Source of the DNA: an uncultured Bacteroidales bacterium
GTDB lineage: Bacteria > Bacteroidota > Bacteroidia > Bacteroidales > UBA932
Direction: 5' to 3'
Assembly (NCBI GenBank): GCA_937900465.1
Contig: CALCEJ010000003.1
Coordinates: 1-15,477 of the forward strand
Length of the DNA: 15,477 nucleotides
Below the pieces are notes generated by a model. The model did not search any database. It was not told the DNA's origin and saw only the letters and a program-made list of their open reading frames with translations. Both the position numbers and the translations under genes were made by a program. Below are positions 7,379-15,475 of this stretch, one piece after another (within the stretch, counting starts at the first letter, position 1; the number at the start of each line of letters is the position of its first letter).

Positions 7379-8100
7379 AAGATAAGCATTCCGATAAGAG
7401 CTGCAAGCACACCACCCGCGAGCGGACCCGCCACGGGAACCCAGCTGTATGCCCAGTCGCTGCCACCTTTACCCTTGATGGGAAGCAGGGCGTGGGCGAG
7501 ACGGGGTGAAAGGTCACGGGCAGGGTTGAGGGCATAACCCGTAGTTGCGCCGAGGGACATACCGATGGACATAATGACACAGGTAACGGGGAAAGCGCCG
7601 AGGGATCCTGTCGTGATGGGGAGAAGGACATTGCCTTTCTGGCCCAGCGCGATTATGCAAAGGACAAGAAGGCAGGTCGAAACCATCTCGACGAAGAAAT
7701 TCCTGCCGTAATTACGGATGGCAGGAGCGGTGCAGAAGGTTCCGAGCATCGCTTCCGGCTGATCAGCCGTTGCATCGTAGTGGTCCTTGTACATAACATA
7801 AACGAGGCAGGCGCCCGAGAAACCGCCAAGCATCTGGGCGACGACATAACCCAGAACCGATGCCCAGGGGAAACTGCCTGCGACGGCGAGTCCGAGGGTA
7901 ACGGCGGGGTTCAGGTGAGCGCCGGAGACAGGGCCGGCGATGAAAACGCCAACCATAACGGCAAAACCCCAGGCCAGCGTAATCAGGACCCATCCTGCAC
8001 CCTGTGCCTTTGACTTGTTGAGAGTTACCGCTGCGCATACGCCGTCTCCGAGGAGCACAAGCACCAGCGTACCAATGAATTCAAAAATGTACTGTAGCAT
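7375..8100 (-). CDS. glpF: Glycerol uptake facilitator (aquaglyceroporin)
   Basis: An inner-membrane channel of the MIP family that lets glycerol enter by facilitated diffusion. The 241-residue protein has about six hydrophobic helices and both half-helix NPA signatures: GAHLNPAVT (Asn64-Pro65-Ala66) and ALNPARDLSP (Asn192-Pro193-Ala194). The Arg195-Asp196 after the second NPA is the pattern typical of glycerol channels rather than strict water channels. It lies 3 bases after glpK in the same operon, so imported glycerol would be trapped at once as glycerol-3-phosphate. It is the last gene of the minus-strand operon and has no terminator room before rpoN. Confidence 0.96.
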   Translation of the reverse strand: MLQYIFEFIGTLVLVLLGDGVCAAVTLNKSKAQGAGWVLITLAWGFAVMVGVFIAGPVSGAHLNPAVTLGLAVAGSFPWASVLGYVVAQMLGGFSGACLVYVMYKDHYDATADQPEAMLGTFCTAPAIRNYGRNFFVEMVSTCLLVLCIIALGQKGNVLLPITTGSLGAFPVTCVIMSIGMSLGATTGYALNPARDLSPRLAHALLPIKGKGGSDWAYSWVPVAGPLAGGVLAALIGMLIF

Positions 8101-8103
8101 AAC

Positions 8104-9576
8104 TTACTGTTTGATTGTTCTTTTGATTGCATCCTTCCATCCTTCTTTGAGGGATGTTGTATCTTCATCTGAAGGAGAGAAGACACGCTCCGCTTTCCAC
8201 TGGCTTTTGACCTCATCCAGCGAGCTCCAGAACCCGACGGCGAGACCTGCAAGATAGCAGGCGCCGAGGGCTGTGGTCTCCGTAACTTCAGGACGGATGA
8301 CGGAAGCGCCAAGGACATCGGCCTGGAACTGCATCATAAGGTTGTTGCGGGAAGCTCCTCCGTCGACCTTCAACTCAGAAAGCTCCACACCGGCGTCGCG
8401 CTCCATCGCGCCCACGATGTCCATCGTCTGGAAGGCGATGCCTTCGAGGGCGGCACGGGCGATATGGGCTGCAGTTGTTCCACGAGTGATGCCGCAGATG
8501 GTACCGTGGGCATACTGGTCCCAATAGGGCGCGCCCATTCCGGTAAGCGCCGGGACGAAGTATACTCCGCCGTTATCCGGCACCGAGGCGGCAAGGGCCT
8601 CGACCTCAGACGAACTGCGGATGATTCCAAGGCCGTCGCGGAGCCACTGGACAACGGATCCTCCGACGAAGATGGAACCCTCAAGGGCGTAGTTTACTGT
8701 GTCGCCTATCTTCCAGGCTACGGTTGTGAGAAGATTGTTCTTTGACATAATGGGCTTCTCGCCGGTATTCATAAGGAGGAAGCAGCCGGTCCCATAGGTA
8801 TTCTTTACGGATCCCGGGGTTGTACACATCTGGCCGAAGAGGGCTGCCTGCTGGTCTCCGGCGATGCCGCCGATGGGGACTTCGTGGGCAAATATTGTTG
8901 TCTTCGTGTAGCCATAGACCTCGGAAGAAGAGGCGACGCGGGGCATCATCGATGCCGGAACGCCAAGCAGGTCGAGAAGCTCCTTGTCCCACTCCAGGGT
9001 GTTGATATTGAAGAGCATCGTGCGGGATGCGTTGGATACATCCGTAACGTGGACCTCTCCCTTCGTAAGCTGCCAGACGAGCCAGGTGTCAACGGTTCCG
9101 AAGCGGAGTTTTCCTGCCTCCGCCTTTTCACGGGCGCCGGGAACGTTGTCAAGGATCCAGCGGATCTTCGTACCGGAAAAATAAGCGTCGATGATAAGTC
9201 CGGTCTTACGGCGGATCAGTTCAGTTTTGTCGCGGAGCGAATCGCAGAACTCCGATGTCCGGCGGTCCTGCCAAACGATTGCGTTATAAACGGGAACCCC
9301 GGTTTCCGCATCCCAGACAATCGTCGTTTCCCTCTGATTCGTAATGCCGATTGCGGCGATGTCGAGTCCGTTAATGCCGATGCGGGAAATGGACTCAGCG
9401 ATTACGGCTGCCTCGGAGGACCATATTTCCATAGGATTATGCTCAACCCAGCCGGGCTGAGGGAAATACTGGGTAAACTCCATCTGGGCGGTGGATTTCA
9501 CGTTACCGGAATGATCGAACACGATTGCTCTCGAGGAGCTGGTGCCCTGATCCAAAGCTAGAATATACTTCTCCAT
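8104..9576 (-). CDS. glpK: Glycerol kinase
   Basis: Phosphorylates glycerol with ATP to sn-glycerol-3-phosphate in the cytoplasm. The 490-residue protein belongs to the FGGY family. The ATP phosphate loop DQGTSSSR is at 9-16. Glycerol-binding residues appear at Arg82-Glu83 (NQRET), Tyr132 (DAYFSGTKIRW) and the catalytic base Asp241 (GIAGDQQAALFGQ). YGTGCF and the C-terminal DGGASRNN motif complete the family pattern. The His-containing loop used for HPr phosphorylation in many Firmicutes is not present, so PTS control by that route is unlikely. It starts one base after the miaB stop and precedes glpF. No glycerol-3-phosphate dehydrogenase is in the window, so the product must be handled by genes elsewhere. 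Confidence 0.97.
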   Translation of the reverse strand: MEKYILALDQGTSSSRAIVFDHSGNVKSTAQMEFTQYFPQPGWVEHNPMEIWSSEAAVIAESISRIGINGLDIAAIGITNQRETTIVWDAETGVPVYNAIVWQDRRTSEFCDSLRDKTELIRRKTGLIIDAYFSGTKIRWILDNVPGAREKAEAGKLRFGTVDTWLVWQLTKGEVHVTDVSNASRTMLFNINTLEWDKELLDLLGVPASMMPRVASSSEVYGYTKTTIFAHEVPIGGIAGDQQAALFGQMCTTPGSVKNTYGTGCFLLMNTGEKPIMSKNNLLTTVAWKIGDTVNYALEGSIFVGGSVVQWLRDGLGIIRSSSEVEALAASVPDNGGVYFVPALTGMGAPYWDQYAHGTICGITRGTTAAHIARAALEGIAFQTMDIVGAMERDAGVELSELKVDGGASRNNLMMQFQADVLGASVIRPEVTETTALGACYLAGLAVGFWSSLDEVKSQWKAERVFSPSDEDTTSLKEGWKDAIKRTIKQ

Positions 9577-9577
9577 T

Positions 9578-10903
9578 TTATTTGGTTATTAGTTTACATA
9601 TCAGCGTTGCGGATGTGGAAGATTCCACCTCTACGTCAGCGTAGTCGCCTACTCTGAGGTTTCCGGCGGGGAAAACGCACATCTTGTTGTTGGAGGCGCG
9701 GCCGCAGAGCATTCCCTGATCCCTTTTGGAAGGCCCCTCGACAAGAACGGTAAAGCGTTTTCCTACATCGCGCCTGTAACTCTCCAGTCCCTTCCGGCCC
9801 TGGAGTTCGATTATCTCATTAAGACGACGGTTCTTGACCTCCGGGGGGACATCGTCAGGATATTTCCTCGCGGCGAGAGTCCCGGGGCGCTCCGAGTACT
9901 GGAACATAAAGGCCCAGTCAAAGCCCACTTCCTCCATAAGGGAGAGCGTATCCCTGTGATCCTCGTCCGTCTCAGAGCAAAAGCCCGAAATCACATCCGT
10001 CGTAAGGCCGCAGTCCGGAATAATGCTCCGAATCCTGGCGACTCTCTCGAGGTACCATTCCCTCGTATATTTGCGCCTCATCTTCTCGAGAAGGCGGTTG
10101 CTGCCGGACTGGACGGGAAGGTGGATATGCTTGCAGATATTCTCATAGGCCGCCATAGTTTCAATCACCTCGTCGGAGATGTCCTTGGGGTGAGACGTTG
10201 CAAAGCGGACGCGAAGCTGAGGGTCAATCTGGGCGACCATCCCAAGGAGCGAAGCGAAGTTCACGGTCTCCCCCTCCGGGGACCTCCACAGGTACGAGTC
10301 CACATTCTGCCCCAGCAGAGTCACCTCCCTGTAGCCGCGGCTGAACACGTCACAGGCCTCGCGGACTATCGAGTGAGCATCGCGGGAGCGTTCCGCACCC
10401 CTTGTGTAGGGAACAACGCAGTAAGAACAGACGTTGTTACAGCCCCTCATAATGGATATGAAGGCACTGACCCCGTTCTTGTCCGTACGAACGGGATTGA
10501 TGTCAGCGTATGTCTCTTCGTGGGAGAGGCGGACGTCGATCTGGGGGCTGTCCGGGGTTATGGCACGAAGCAGCTCCGGAAGGTGACGATAGCTGTCCGG
10601 GCCTGCGACAAGGTCAACCTTATGAGTATCCAAAAGACTGTCCTTGAGCCTTTCCGCCATACAGCCGACTATGCCGATGACGGTTCCGCTGCGGCGTTTT
10701 TTCGCCTTGGAGAACTCCTGGATACGGCCCCATATCCGCTGCTCCGCATTGTCGCGGACAGAGCAGGTATTGGCGAGGATTACGTCAGCCTCGTCCATAG
10801 AATCAGTACGGACGTAGCCCTCCTTTTCAAGTATTGAGAAAATGACCTCGGTGTCGCTGACGTTCATCTGACAGCCGTAAGTCTCAATGTAGAGATGTTT
10901 CAT
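9578..10903 (-). CDS. miaB: tRNA-2-methylthio-N6-dimethylallyladenosine synthase
   Basis: A radical-SAM methylthiotransferase that adds the 2-methylthio group to i6A at position 37 of tRNAs reading UNN codons. The N-terminal UPF0004 domain holds the auxiliary cluster cysteines Cys11 (TYGCQMN), Cys47 (NTCSVR) and Cys81 (VGCMAE). The radical-SAM motif CNNVCSYC is at Cys155, Cys159 and Cys162. A TRAM RNA-binding domain covers about residues 378-440. The 441-residue length is normal. Its ATG overlaps the GH3 stop by ATGA, and glpK follows one base after its stop, so it is fully embedded in a glycoside and glycerol operon. Close paralogues RimO and MtaB are possible, but the ETYGCQMN start and NTCSVRDNAE fit MiaB best. 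Confidence 0.95.
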   Translation of the reverse strand: MKHLYIETYGCQMNVSDTEVIFSILEKEGYVRTDSMDEADVILANTCSVRDNAEQRIWGRIQEFSKAKKRRSGTVIGIVGCMAERLKDSLLDTHKVDLVAGPDSYRHLPELLRAITPDSPQIDVRLSHEETYADINPVRTDKNGVSAFISIMRGCNNVCSYCVVPYTRGAERSRDAHSIVREACDVFSRGYREVTLLGQNVDSYLWRSPEGETVNFASLLGMVAQIDPQLRVRFATSHPKDISDEVIETMAAYENICKHIHLPVQSGSNRLLEKMRRKYTREWYLERVARIRSIIPDCGLTTDVISGFCSETDEDHRDTLSLMEEVGFDWAFMFQYSERPGTLAARKYPDDVPPEVKNRRLNEIIELQGRKGLESYRRDVGKRFTVLVEGPSKRDQGMLCGRASNNKMCVFPAGNLRVGDYADVEVESSTSATLICKLITK

Positions 10904-13119
10904 CTGTATCTGAAATCCACTTCTTCACGTATGTCGCGGGACGAGGAGCCGAAAAGGGCCGTATAGGTCCCGGGCTCAGCCACCCAGACGTGATCCTCAG
11001 CATCGAACCAGGCGAGATCCCTCGGAGTGACCTTGAAAGTGACGGTTCTGGTCTCCCCGGGCTCGAGATATACCTTCTCGAATCCCTTCAGTTCCTTTGC
11101 AGGACGGACAATCTCCGAGACTGCCGCACCCTCAGGAGCGGTGATGTACAGCTGGACGACTTCCGCACCGGCGACCGGTCCCGCGTTACGGACCTTCACG
11201 GAAACCTTCATACCGGAGGCCTTGGGCTTCGAATACTCGAACTCCGTGTAGCTCAGGCCGTGGCCGAAGGCCCACTGGACCGGCGTATCAGAGGCATCGT
11301 ACCAACGGTAACCGACGAAAACACCCTCATCGTAGTATTCATCCCAATAATCCTTTCCTTCCTCCTTGATGCCGGGATACTGGCGTTCCGTGCGGATGGG
11401 CCCGTCTTCAAGGGCGAAGGGAACGGTGAACGGCATCTTGCCGGAAGGATTGACCTTACCTGTAAGGACATCCGTAAGGGCGTGGCCGGCCTCTGTTCCG
11501 CCGTACCAGGCCTGGACAATGGCATTTACCTTGTCAGCCCATGGCATAGATACAGGGGATCCGGAAATATTGACAACGACCATCCTCGGGGCAACCTCTG
11601 CGATTGCCTCAATGAGTTCGGGCTGGCCGTAAGGCATTCCGATGTCGAGACGGTCGGAACCCTCGGTATCCTGGTGGGCGCTCTTGTTAAGTCCGCCTAT
11701 GAAGATTACAATATCAGCTTCACGCGCCGCAGCAACGGCATCTTCGGCGAGCTTCTCTGCGCTTCGGGACTCTGAGAGGTCCTGTCCCGTTTCAACGAGG
11801 TTGTATGAGCCGGTGGGATCGCCCACATAGCCGCGCTCCCAGGTTACGTTTGCCTCCGGGAAAGCTTCAATTACAGCTTCCATAGGCGTAACTTCATATT
11901 TTGTCTTGAGGTTCGAGGAGCCGCCGCCTACGACTAGCTTTTTAAGGACGTTTTCTCCGACGAGAAGGATATTTGCCTTAGTGGCGGGGTCAAGGGGAAG
12001 GGTTCCGTCGTTCTGCAGGAGGACGATTCCTTCCGCTGCGATACGACGGGCAGCCTCATAGTGCTCCGGAGAGGTAAAACTCCCGAAGTGTTGCTCCGGG
12101 CTCATTGAAGTACGGAAGATAAGACGGAGGATACGGGAGACCTTGTCGTCGAGTTCCTCAGTTCCTACCCGTCCGTCACGGATTCGTTCCAGATAGGGAT
12201 TTGCGAGGTGATAATTATTATAGGAGTCGCTGGGGGCGCCGGTAAGGCCGTTGGTCCAGGTTCCAAACTCCATGTCGAGACCGTTACGGATAGCCTCGTC
12301 GTCATCGCGGGCGCCGCCCCAGTCGCTGATTACGACGCCGTCGAAGCCCCACTCCCCTTTCAGAATATCCACAAGGAGCTTTTCGTTGTGACAATTGTAC
12401 TGCCCGTCATAGAGATTGTACGAGCCCATTATCGCCCACGCGCCGCCGTCCTTTACGGCAGCTTCGAACGCAGGAAGATAAATTTCATAGAGGGTACGGT
12501 CATCGACGTTCGAACTCGTCGCCGTCCGGCGGAGCTCCTGGTTGTTGACTGCGAAATGCTTGACGCAGGCTGCGACTCCGTTGGACTGGACGCCCCTGAC
12601 ATAAGGAACGACCATCTGTCCCGCAAGGAACGGGTCCTCACCCATATATTCGAAATTCCGGCCGTTAAGAGGAGTCCTCGTAATATTCACGCCAGGCCCC
12701 AGAAGCACATCCTTTCCCCTGTAACGGGCTTCCGCCCCGACGCTTTCGCCGTAAAGGAAGGCCAGTTCCCTGTCCCAGGAAGCAGCGAGATTCGAAAGGC
12801 AAGGGAAGGCCGTGCAGGAGTCGTTGGTCCATCCGGCCTGGTCCCAGTCATCCCAAAAGACCTCGGGGCGGATGCCGTGAGGGCCGTCAGTGCACCAGAC
12901 CTCGGGAATGCCGAGACGGGGGACACCGGCGGAGCTGAATTTCGACTGGGCGTGGACCATCGCTACCTTCTCCTCAAGCGTAAGACGGGGAAGTACATCC
13001 GCTATCCTTTCCTCGATGTCTTTCGAAGGATCGAGATAAACGGGGAGGTCCGGGTTTTTCTCCGCGCAGGAGAAGGTGAGCGCCGCAGCGGCGGCAATGA
13101 TCAGGATATTGTTTTTCAT
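10900..13119 (-). CDS. Glycoside hydrolase family 3, exported beta-glycosidase lipoprotein
   Basis: A 739-residue lipoprotein (lipobox Cys18, TFSC) that probably cleaves terminal beta-linked glucose or a similar sugar. The GH3 N-terminal barrel covers about 40-340, with LDGP-like CTDGPHG at 76-82, KHF at 187-189 and the nucleophile Asp266 in VISDWGG. The C-terminal alpha/beta sandwich, about 345-570, carries the acid/base candidate Glu486 in TEGSDRLDI. The FAFGHGLSYTEF-like hinge at 617-627 leads to a fibronectin III-like domain at about 640-725. This three-domain order is usual for beta-glucosidases and beta-xylosidases. The start overlaps the GH89 stop and its stop overlaps the miaB start, both as ATGA, implying translational coupling. 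Substrate could be beta-glucoside, beta-xyloside or beta-GlcNAc-related; the TEGSDR acid/base pattern favours glucosidase-type over NagZ-type members, which use His. Confidence 0.93.
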   Translation of the reverse strand: MKNNILIIAAAAALTFSCAEKNPDLPVYLDPSKDIEERIADVLPRLTLEEKVAMVHAQSKFSSAGVPRLGIPEVWCTDGPHGIRPEVFWDDWDQAGWTNDSCTAFPCLSNLAASWDRELAFLYGESVGAEARYRGKDVLLGPGVNITRTPLNGRNFEYMGEDPFLAGQMVVPYVRGVQSNGVAACVKHFAVNNQELRRTATSSNVDDRTLYEIYLPAFEAAVKDGGAWAIMGSYNLYDGQYNCHNEKLLVDILKGEWGFDGVVISDWGGARDDDEAIRNGLDMEFGTWTNGLTGAPSDSYNNYHLANPYLERIRDGRVGTEELDDKVSRILRLIFRTSMSPEQHFGSFTSPEHYEAARRIAAEGIVLLQNDGTLPLDPATKANILLVGENVLKKLVVGGGSSNLKTKYEVTPMEAVIEAFPEANVTWERGYVGDPTGSYNLVETGQDLSESRSAEKLAEDAVAAAREADIVIFIGGLNKSAHQDTEGSDRLDIGMPYGQPELIEAIAEVAPRMVVVNISGSPVSMPWADKVNAIVQAWYGGTEAGHALTDVLTGKVNPSGKMPFTVPFALEDGPIRTERQYPGIKEEGKDYWDEYYDEGVFVGYRWYDASDTPVQWAFGHGLSYTEFEYSKPKASGMKVSVKVRNAGPVAGAEVVQLYITAPEGAAVSEIVRPAKELKGFEKVYLEPGETRTVTFKVTPRDLAWFDAEDHVWVAEPGTYTALFGSSSRDIREEVDFRYR

Positions 13120-15299
13120 ATTCCGTATTTTTCTATCAGGTTGAAACAGAGCGCTTTATAATCAGAAGGTGTATCGTTTCTGGAATATTCGTGATTCTCG
13201 AGTACCCAGTCTTCCTCCCACTTCGCGCATTCCGCGTTGAAATCATCCATTTCCACGGGAGAATCCGCATCAAGAGCCTGCAGGGCACGGGTGAAGAAGA
13301 GATTCCACCGTCCCTTGCAGTAAGTGCTTACAAGGCCGGACCACTGCCTTGATGCATAGTCCCGGATTCCGTCTCCGGTCCCCCAGGTGGTAACGATACG
13401 CCTCGCGTTCTCACGGTAGTAAGCCTCCTCTTCGGGGCTGGATGCGAATTTCGCGGCATCATCCTCCCATTTCTGGAAACAAAGCTGGGGCTCGCACGAG
13501 GCGAGAAGGTCGATATCGTCGATAAGGCCCATAAACTTCTCCGAGAGAGCCTTTGCCTTTTCCTTATCCCACGCCTCCCACGCAGCCGTGAACTCCTCAC
13601 GTATCCCGGGAGCGAGGTTCCCGAGAACCTGAGTTCCCATATTCACTACGTCAAAGCGGTATGTATCTCTGTCTGAATCAGTTTCAAGGAGCTTTTTCCA
13701 GGCCTTCGCGAGGTCGTCCACATCGTAATCCACCCAGTAGATGCATCCCCAGTTCCAGTGTCCCCTGAAAGTAGGACGGCCGCAAAGAAGAGTTGTCTGG
13801 CCGGAAGTTGAAGTTGTCTTATAGACCTTGTCCACAAGGTCCTGCCATACCTCCCTTGCAGTCTCATCTTCCTTGCCCATATGCCTGTCCGCGAGGCGGT
13901 CTACCCAGGCCTTGTCATCCCTTGGGAGGGTCCACGCCCTGTCGAAAAGGTATTCGTACAGGAACTGATTGACCCCGAAGCCCTCAAGAGTCGATCCAAT
14001 CCCGCGGAAATTGGCGTCTCCGTTAGAGAAAACGTCATCATAGCGGGCGCTCATCTTGTGAAGGTCACCTATCATACGGGCGTTGCCGCCGAAGTTTCCA
14101 AGGTAGCAGAGGATGTAGGGCTGTCCGAAGAAAGAATCCGTGATGGTCCATACGGGGGTATGTTCCATATAATAATCCAGTATCACGACTTTGTCCTCCG
14201 GCACGGCCTGAAGGTAAGCCTTGACATTTTCCGGGGTCCAGTGTTTCCTGTCGTAGTGGAACATCCAGCCCATCTGGAGCCATATCGCATCCGGATCCAC
14301 CGCTGCGATGCTCTCATAAGCCTTCCGGCCTATCTCAGCAAGCGTCTCAGGGTCCCAGGTAGGGGCATCGACCTCGTTGAAAAGGTCCACTCCGTAGATA
14401 TGGTCAGTCCCGAAAAGAGCGGTCTGGGCCTCGAGATAATCCTTCTGGATGGACGCGAAAAGATCGCTTGTCGGGGCAAGGAAATGGGGAAGATATTCCT
14501 TATCGAAACCGCCCCAGGCGGTAATGTCGGTAATGGGGGCGTCCGGATAGAGTTCCTTCATCCTTCCGGGGATATGGCCGGAGAAGGCGGGAAGGACAGG
14601 ACGCATTGAAAGGGCGCGTTCCCTTTCGAGAATCTTTTTCTGGAGCCGGACCTGAGAGTCCGTCCAGCTTGAGGGAAGAGGGCCGTCGAATCCGTCGACG
14701 TTGCACATCCGGTGCCAGGGAAGATGGGCCGGGCCGGTGAAATAAGCGCGGATTTCCTCCTCTGTCATTCCATATTTCTGCCAAACCTCGAGCCACACGG
14801 CTTCCTGACCGGTAATGGCAAGGGGCATATTGATTCCCTCGAGGGCCATCCAGTCGATAAGACGTTCCCAATCCCTCCACTGCCAGAAGGGCATCGTATA
14901 GCCGAAGGTGCAATAATTGAGGAAAAACCGGTCCGGGACCAGGGCGAGGACCCTCTCCGGACTCCCGAGAACAGGCATTTTTTCCGGATACTGGACCGGA
15001 TCGTCCGCATACCAGGAGACTGAGACATGGCAGTAATCGCGGAGATAATGACCGAGGCCCATCGCCATCGAGTTCGCATTGTTGCCCTTCACGATGAGTT
15101 TCTTCCCCTCCGAGGAGAGTTCAAAAAAGTCCGTCGCGGACGGAACTTCCACAAAGTCAATGTGTTTTACATAAGCGGGAACAATTCTCCCAGCAAGATC
15201 GTATGCCGCTTTTTCGTTTTCCGTTTTTCCGGTGCAGGAAAGGACCGCTGCGATGCAAAGGAGCAGCAGCCCGAGAGCTGGTTCTCGTCTTAGTTTCAT
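13116..15299 (-). CDS. Alpha-N-acetylglucosaminidase, family GH89
   Basis: A 727-residue lipoprotein related to human NAGLU, which removes terminal alpha-linked N-acetylglucosamine, as found on heparan sulfate and some mucins. The lipobox cysteine is Cys22 (VLSC). The family pattern is clear: WERLIDWMALEGINMPLA, a GQEAVW motif, 'GPAHLPWHRMCNVDGFDGP', and the two expected glutamates, Glu309 in GVDLFNEVDAP and Glu439 in GIGSTLEGFGVNQ. I chose ATG 15299 because it begins the signal peptide MKLRREPALGLLLL. A TTG three codons further upstream lies inside the -7 promoter element and is rejected. It is the first gene of the minus-strand operon, overlapping the GH3 start by ATGA. With a GH3 enzyme downstream, it likely trims a surface or periplasmic heteroglycan. 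Confidence 0.95.
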   Translation of the reverse strand: MKLRREPALGLLLLCIAAVLSCTGKTENEKAAYDLAGRIVPAYVKHIDFVEVPSATDFFELSSEGKKLIVKGNNANSMAMGLGHYLRDYCHVSVSWYADDPVQYPEKMPVLGSPERVLALVPDRFFLNYCTFGYTMPFWQWRDWERLIDWMALEGINMPLAITGQEAVWLEVWQKYGMTEEEIRAYFTGPAHLPWHRMCNVDGFDGPLPSSWTDSQVRLQKKILERERALSMRPVLPAFSGHIPGRMKELYPDAPITDITAWGGFDKEYLPHFLAPTSDLFASIQKDYLEAQTALFGTDHIYGVDLFNEVDAPTWDPETLAEIGRKAYESIAAVDPDAIWLQMGWMFHYDRKHWTPENVKAYLQAVPEDKVVILDYYMEHTPVWTITDSFFGQPYILCYLGNFGGNARMIGDLHKMSARYDDVFSNGDANFRGIGSTLEGFGVNQFLYEYLFDRAWTLPRDDKAWVDRLADRHMGKEDETAREVWQDLVDKVYKTTSTSGQTTLLCGRPTFRGHWNWGCIYWVDYDVDDLAKAWKKLLETDSDRDTYRFDVVNMGTQVLGNLAPGIREEFTAAWEAWDKEKAKALSEKFMGLIDDIDLLASCEPQLCFQKWEDDAAKFASSPEEEAYYRENARRIVTTWGTGDGIRDYASRQWSGLVSTYCKGRWNLFFTRALQALDADSPVEMDDFNAECAKWEEDWVLENHEYSRNDTPSDYKALCFNLIEKYGI

Positions 15300-15305
15300 A
15301 GCAAA

Positions 15306-15313
15306 CAAATATA
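15306..15313 (-). promoter_or_regulatory. Bacteroidota -7 promoter element for the GH89 operon
   Basis: On the minus strand the bases read TATATTTG, an exact TAnnTTTG match, ending 6 bases before the chosen GH89 ATG. A transcript starting a few bases downstream would have almost no leader. The matching -33 region, about 20 bases further upstream, is TTTG-poor (only CTGTTT), so the -33 match is weak. A second near-match with one extra base, TATTTTTTG, lies at about 15347-15355. Confidence 0.5.
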
Positions 15314-15336
15314 ATGAAAAAAATTTAGAAACAGGA

Positions 15337-15367
15337 GTTGCAAATTCAAAAAATAGTTGTACCTTTG
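15337..15367 (+). promoter_or_regulatory. Bacteroidota promoter for tRNA-Lys
   Basis: GTTG at 15337-15340 and TACCTTTG at 15360-15367 match the -33 and -7 elements (TAnnTTTG exact) with a 19-base spacer. The tRNA starts about 40 bases downstream. This promoter is divergent from the GH89 one in the same 100-base gap. Confidence 0.75.
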
Positions 15368-15372
15368 CAATC

Positions 15373-15475
15373 CCGTTTGGGGAGAACCCCCTGTAAGGAG
15401 GTGGAGGACTCGTTAGCTCAGTAGGTAGAGCACATCCCTTTTAAGGATGGGGTCTTGGGTTCGAGCCCCAAACGG
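15373..15475 (+). repeat. Inverted complementarity between tRNA leader and tRNA 3' part
   Basis: CCGTTTGGGG at 15373-15382 is the perfect reverse complement of CCCCAAACGG at 15466-15475, in the T arm and acceptor stem of tRNA-Lys. A small GGGG-AGAA-CCCC hairpin at 15379-15390 uses some of the same bases. The leader could thus pair with the 3' part of the tRNA, competing with tRNA folding before processing. It may also be chance or a contig-end artefact. Confidence 0.5.

Noticed and set aside
8884..9561. Antisense open frame of 225 codons on the plus strand across glpK
   Set aside because: Shadow of the glycerol kinase gene with no domain.
9956..10837. Antisense open frame of 293 codons on the plus strand across miaB
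   Set aside because: It mirrors the radical-SAM and UPF0004 coding region; composition is typical of a shadow frame.
10990..11775. Antisense open frame of 261 codons on the plus strand across the GH3 C-terminal half
   Set aside because: Shadow frame; no start context or family signature.
12208..13161. Antisense open frame of 317 codons on the plus strand across GH3
   Set aside because: It opposes a gene with complete GH3 motifs and conserved catalytic residues; no recognisable domain or signal is present.
13881..14609. Antisense open frame of 242 codons on the plus strand across GH89
   Set aside because: Shadow frame; GH89 motifs on the other strand are complete.
15306..15308. TTG as an earlier GH89 start, adding MFA before the signal peptide
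   Set aside because: The TTG is part of the TATATTTG promoter element, and the signal peptide begins cleanly at ATG 15299.
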